A stretch of DNA of 64,000 nt from Larix kaempferi. Lineage: Eukaryota > Streptophyta > Pinopsida > Pinales > Pinaceae. Numbering within the stretch: position 1 is the stretch's first letter; every line of letters starts with the position of its first letter. The stretch spans positions 14,631,001 through 14,695,000 of the forward strand of contig BSBM01000151.1 of the NCBI GenBank assembly GCA_027924585.1, in the 5' to 3' direction. The position numbers and the translations under genes were made by a program. Below, piece by piece: positions 60,788 through 64,000 of this stretch. The notes under the pieces were generated by a model. The model searched no databases and was not told the origin of the DNA. It was given only the letters and a program-made list of their open reading frames with translations.

Positions 60788-62920
60788 ATGGCAGAGGATC
60801 CCAAATTCTCTAATTTTGTTGAATAAATTGGTGGTGAAGTACATCGAAATGCATCCATCGGTCACTTAAGTGGGACAAGGACCATGGATGTTGTGCAAAT
60901 CCTGAAGGAATTGTAGGTTGGAAACCAAAGAGTTTTGCAAAGTTGAAACAACAGAACCAAATTAATCAACATTAATGCAGAATTTGGTTCAGCTGCAAAA
61001 TCATATACATCAAGTGACTTCCAATGTGGGAAGAGGGAAAAATTCCTTAAACCCTATCTTGCCTTGTATTTACATTTTCTGAATCTATGTGCAGAAATTA
61101 GGGCATAGGAATGTTGAAAGTGCAAGAGATCATGTAGATGAAATGAATATGCACTAAAGGGCACATTAATAAACACTACATAGTGCATGAGAATGTGTAG
61201 TGCATGTGTGTGAGATTGCATGTTGGCAAAATAATGATTTCTTCATATGAAATAAGCCATTAATGATAATTGTTGTGATTGATAATCACCATTGCTGTTG
61301 GTATTAGATATAGGACCAAAGAGCATTGAAGCATGGATGAAGATGTTGCTGATGATGTTGCCCGTGAAAAGAAATCTTATGAAGAAATGCTGGAGAAACA
61401 AATCTGTGACCAAGAGGTCGGTGGAAGGACTGTGTATTCCTTAGAAAGAAACTAGTTGATCAGGTAACAACAGTGGGTTGATGGAAGCCTTGCAGGCCAG
61501 GTTCATTATGCTAATATTATTAATTGATGAGAAAGGATGGGTAAGAATCCTTTAATCATGTTTTAGTCATCATAAAATGGAATGCATGTAATAGTGAATG
61601 CATTTGTGTGAATGACATTCCACATGGCATGTTATCATGTGACTGTTTAATAATTCTGAATGCATTCATATGAAAGTAGATTATGCCATATGAATAATGG
61701 TTATGGGTTGATAATCAAGCAAGTAAGGACTTATGGTCCTGTTGTGGTAATGCTTTAGTGCTACACAAACCACCCATTAATTCCCTATTGGTGTTAAATT
61801 AGGATGAAACCTCTTGCCAACGACCATGGAGTGAGAAAACTCAGGATGTGTTGTTGAATGGGGAAAGAGGGCATCAAATAGACAACCAAATAATCGGGTA
61901 AGATAACTAGGCATGGTGTTAGAGCATTGGCTAGAATATCCAACTTACCATTGTAGGAAACCTGTGTAGGCACATGGATGTTCTTGATCAATGTGGCAAT
62001 GCGTTGGGTGCATTTAGTGAATGTACGTTAAAAAGATCTTGTAAATCTTGTGATTAAGCATTCAGTAAATGCATTTAAAAGTTTGTGTAAAAGTTGTGAA
62101 TGTGCATACATGTGTGCGGTTTCACATGTTGTGATGCATTGTGTGAATGCATATAAATATGTTTAGGCATATAGCTGATGAGGTTGCAAGATTAGCTTAA
62201 AAAGTTGTGTTTAGGCATGGATATGTGTAGAAGTCATGCGTGTGAAATATGTTGAACATGTGTATGATATTGATATCTGATATGTTGAACATGTGTTGAT
62301 GACTGCAATCTGTTGAACATGTGTTGATGACTGCATCTGCATTAAAGATGGACAAGGGATAATGCAGTTGTTAATCTATTGTGTGCTAGGGAAGATATTG
62401 ATCATATTACTGAAGAGGATAGACTATCCTTGGGAGAAAAATGTCAAGGGTTGGTGGTAGCATCATGTTAGCTTCACAAATTACCTACTAATAAGGTAAA
62501 ATTAGAGTAAGCAATGGAATTTATGCAGGTATGCTTGTGTCTATATGAGTTGAGAAAGGAACTGGTAAGAATTCCTTCAGTTATATTGGATATCATGCGA
62601 TTGATATGTTTAATTGTTGAGTGCATTATGTGATTAGTTGATACCCAAGAAAGGGGTAGTAAAGGTAATAAGACCTTAAATTCAAAAGGTTAATAACTCT
62701 TTTAAGCCATGAAATCTAGTTAAATGATAACTTAATGTGTGTGATTATAATTCTGAAAATCACTTTAATGACTATTGCAATAAAAATGTTATGTGCATGA
62801 AAGACTCCCAAAGTGTTTGACTGGTTTGAGTTTAGATTCCAGGTAGATTTATTTGGACATGGAAAGGTGGCTAAGTCCATCATGAAGGCTGAAAAATATA
62901 CCATGTGCAAGAGTCAAACC
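60788..62920 (+). pseudogene. Probable gag start and decayed internal region
   Basis: ATG 60788 opens MAEDPKFSNFVE, about 195 bases after the primer site, a normal place for gag. The frame hits TAA after 12 codons, then TAG and TGA. Further protein-like pieces are MDEDVADDVAREKKSYEEML (about 61332) and FDWFEFRFQVDLFGHGKVAK (about 62820). No protease, RT or integrase is visible, so the element is heavily eroded or non-autonomous. Confidence 0.4.
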
Positions 62921-63219
62921 TCATGAGAATGATCTAATGGTTGTAAACTTAGTTATGCACATAATAGATTGTCCATTTCAGACTTGTAAATTTCAGATTT
63001 GAAAACTACTGATGATTGCTAATCACTGTGGGCTTCTATAGAACTGTGTCAGGAGAACATGAATAAGTGGGTGTCCATGTTATGGTAAGAATCATAAAAC
63101 CAAATGGGTATAGTGGCTCCGCTTGCAAAATCCCAATAGTATGAGGATGTCTCATCTGCATTACATGGTGGAAATCCAGGTGAGTGAGATGGTAAAATTT
63201 GTGCCAAAGAGGGCATACA

Positions 63220-63887
63220 TGTTGTTGGAATATTCTCACCATAATTTTTTATATTTGCATGCCTGCATACATCCAGTCATCATGCACGCATCTCCATGCA
63301 TTTTGCATGCATCCAGTCATCAGTATGGTAGTCTCCCAGCACCTAGTCCCCAGTTTTTCAGCCCCAGGATCCTGTTTCTGCTCAATTATATCCCTCCTAG
63401 CCACATATGCGCCCTTGTTTCCATCACTAGAGTACAACTGCGCCCTCTTCCACCTATTTAGTATTTACATCATTCAGTTCCATGATTAGTGGATCAGTTC
63501 CTTGATTTGAGTACTAGTTGCTTAGTTAACTGACTGAAACACTTAGATAGACACCTACAGAAACTAGTTCAGCTCTACTGACTACTAACAGCTCCTCATG
63601 CATCCACATTGGAGTCTCCTTCCCTAGATTTGTGCCACATGCACTAGTTAGACTCAGTTAGACTCATTTGACTGAATTCGAATGACCTTAGTAGTGATTT
63701 GAATTCAGTTATTATTCACTTTTCACAGTGCCAGCTTACATATCATGTATGATAAAACAATTTTTGTCATTTCTTGTGTTAATGAGTGATTATTGATTTA
63801 GCAATTCTTCTTCTCTTCTCTGCTATTCTTGAGTGAGTTTTAGTGATTTTTTATCCAGCTATGTGATCTCTCTTATAAAATATCACA
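63220..63887 (+). repeat. End of a further LTR (start uncertain)
   Basis: The right end ATATCACA at 63887 is set by the primer site that follows. TGTTGTTGGAATATTC at 63220 is a possible LTR start but has no partner copy. CATCCAGTCATCA occurs twice near 63270 and 63308. Confidence 0.5.
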
Positions 63888-63899
63888 TGGTATTAGAGT
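63888..63899 (+). other. Primer-binding site, initiator-Met type (degenerate)
   Basis: TGGTATTAGAGT differs from TGGTATCAGAGC by C-to-T changes only. The element it belongs to continues beyond the window. Confidence 0.65.
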
Positions 63900-64000
63900 T
63901 GGAGCCAGCTATTCAAATTGCAACAACAATAGTTGCAACAATTCATTTAGAAATTGTCTTTCTTTGAGCACCAGAAGCCTCTGTATTTCCACAGCAATTC

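Overview
The window looks like intergenic DNA from a large, repeat-rich seed-plant genome. It is AT-rich, and every recognisable protein-coding segment belongs to a transposable element or is itself broken. No intact host gene, rRNA, tRNA or CRISPR array was found. The families present (Athila-type, Tat-type and chromovirus Ty3/gypsy, Ty1/copia, a TRIM-like miniature, and a DUF7869-like transposase) are all plant families. The old, undeleted, nested state of the copies would suit a gymnosperm-like genome, but that is an inference.

Layout. 1-9143 is an Athila-type element on +: the end of its 5' LTR, a tRNA-Asp primer site, gag, protease, RT, RNase H, integrase, and the 3' LTR. It abuts a chromovirus tail (chromodomain fragment 9144-9327, probable LTR to about 10258). 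10.3-12.1 kb is a decayed coiled-coil coding remnant carrying a TRIM-like miniature. 12.8-14.2 kb holds gag and protease fragments of another gypsy element on -. 14673-35750 is one large Tat-type element on -, with LTRs at both ends and a tRNA-Arg primer site. A 6.45-kb copia element (18211-24664) is nested inside it. 36.9-37.5 kb is a zinc-knuckle fragment. 39.2-42.3 kb is a broken gene of about 1000 codons of a family I do not recognise; an array of hairpin-forming repeats lies just upstream. 43.5-44.4 kb is a tandem-repeat array. 45.1-47.5 kb is the 3' half of a chromovirus with its 3' LTR. 47.5-57.2 kb has no gene I can support, apart from small repeats and a palindromic repeat cluster. 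57.2-59.0 kb is a DUF7869-like transposase pseudogene on -. 59430-60577 is a 5' LTR with an initiator-Met primer site and the start of a gag. The right edge is the end of one more LTR with its primer site.

The most unusual structure is the Tat element. In transcription order it reads gag-protease-RT-RNase H-integrase in one frame, then a separate 141-residue second RNase H (archaeal-type) placed after integrase, and then a converging antisense gene of the plant mobile domain (PMD) family. The copia element landed in codon 16 of that PMD gene. Dropping the insertion and one target-site copy keeps the PMD frame, so the frame serves as an internal check on both annotations. Nonsense codons throughout the window are mostly ones that a single C-to-T (or complementary G-to-A) change makes from CAA, CAG, CGA or TGG. 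This is as expected for long-silenced, methylated elements.
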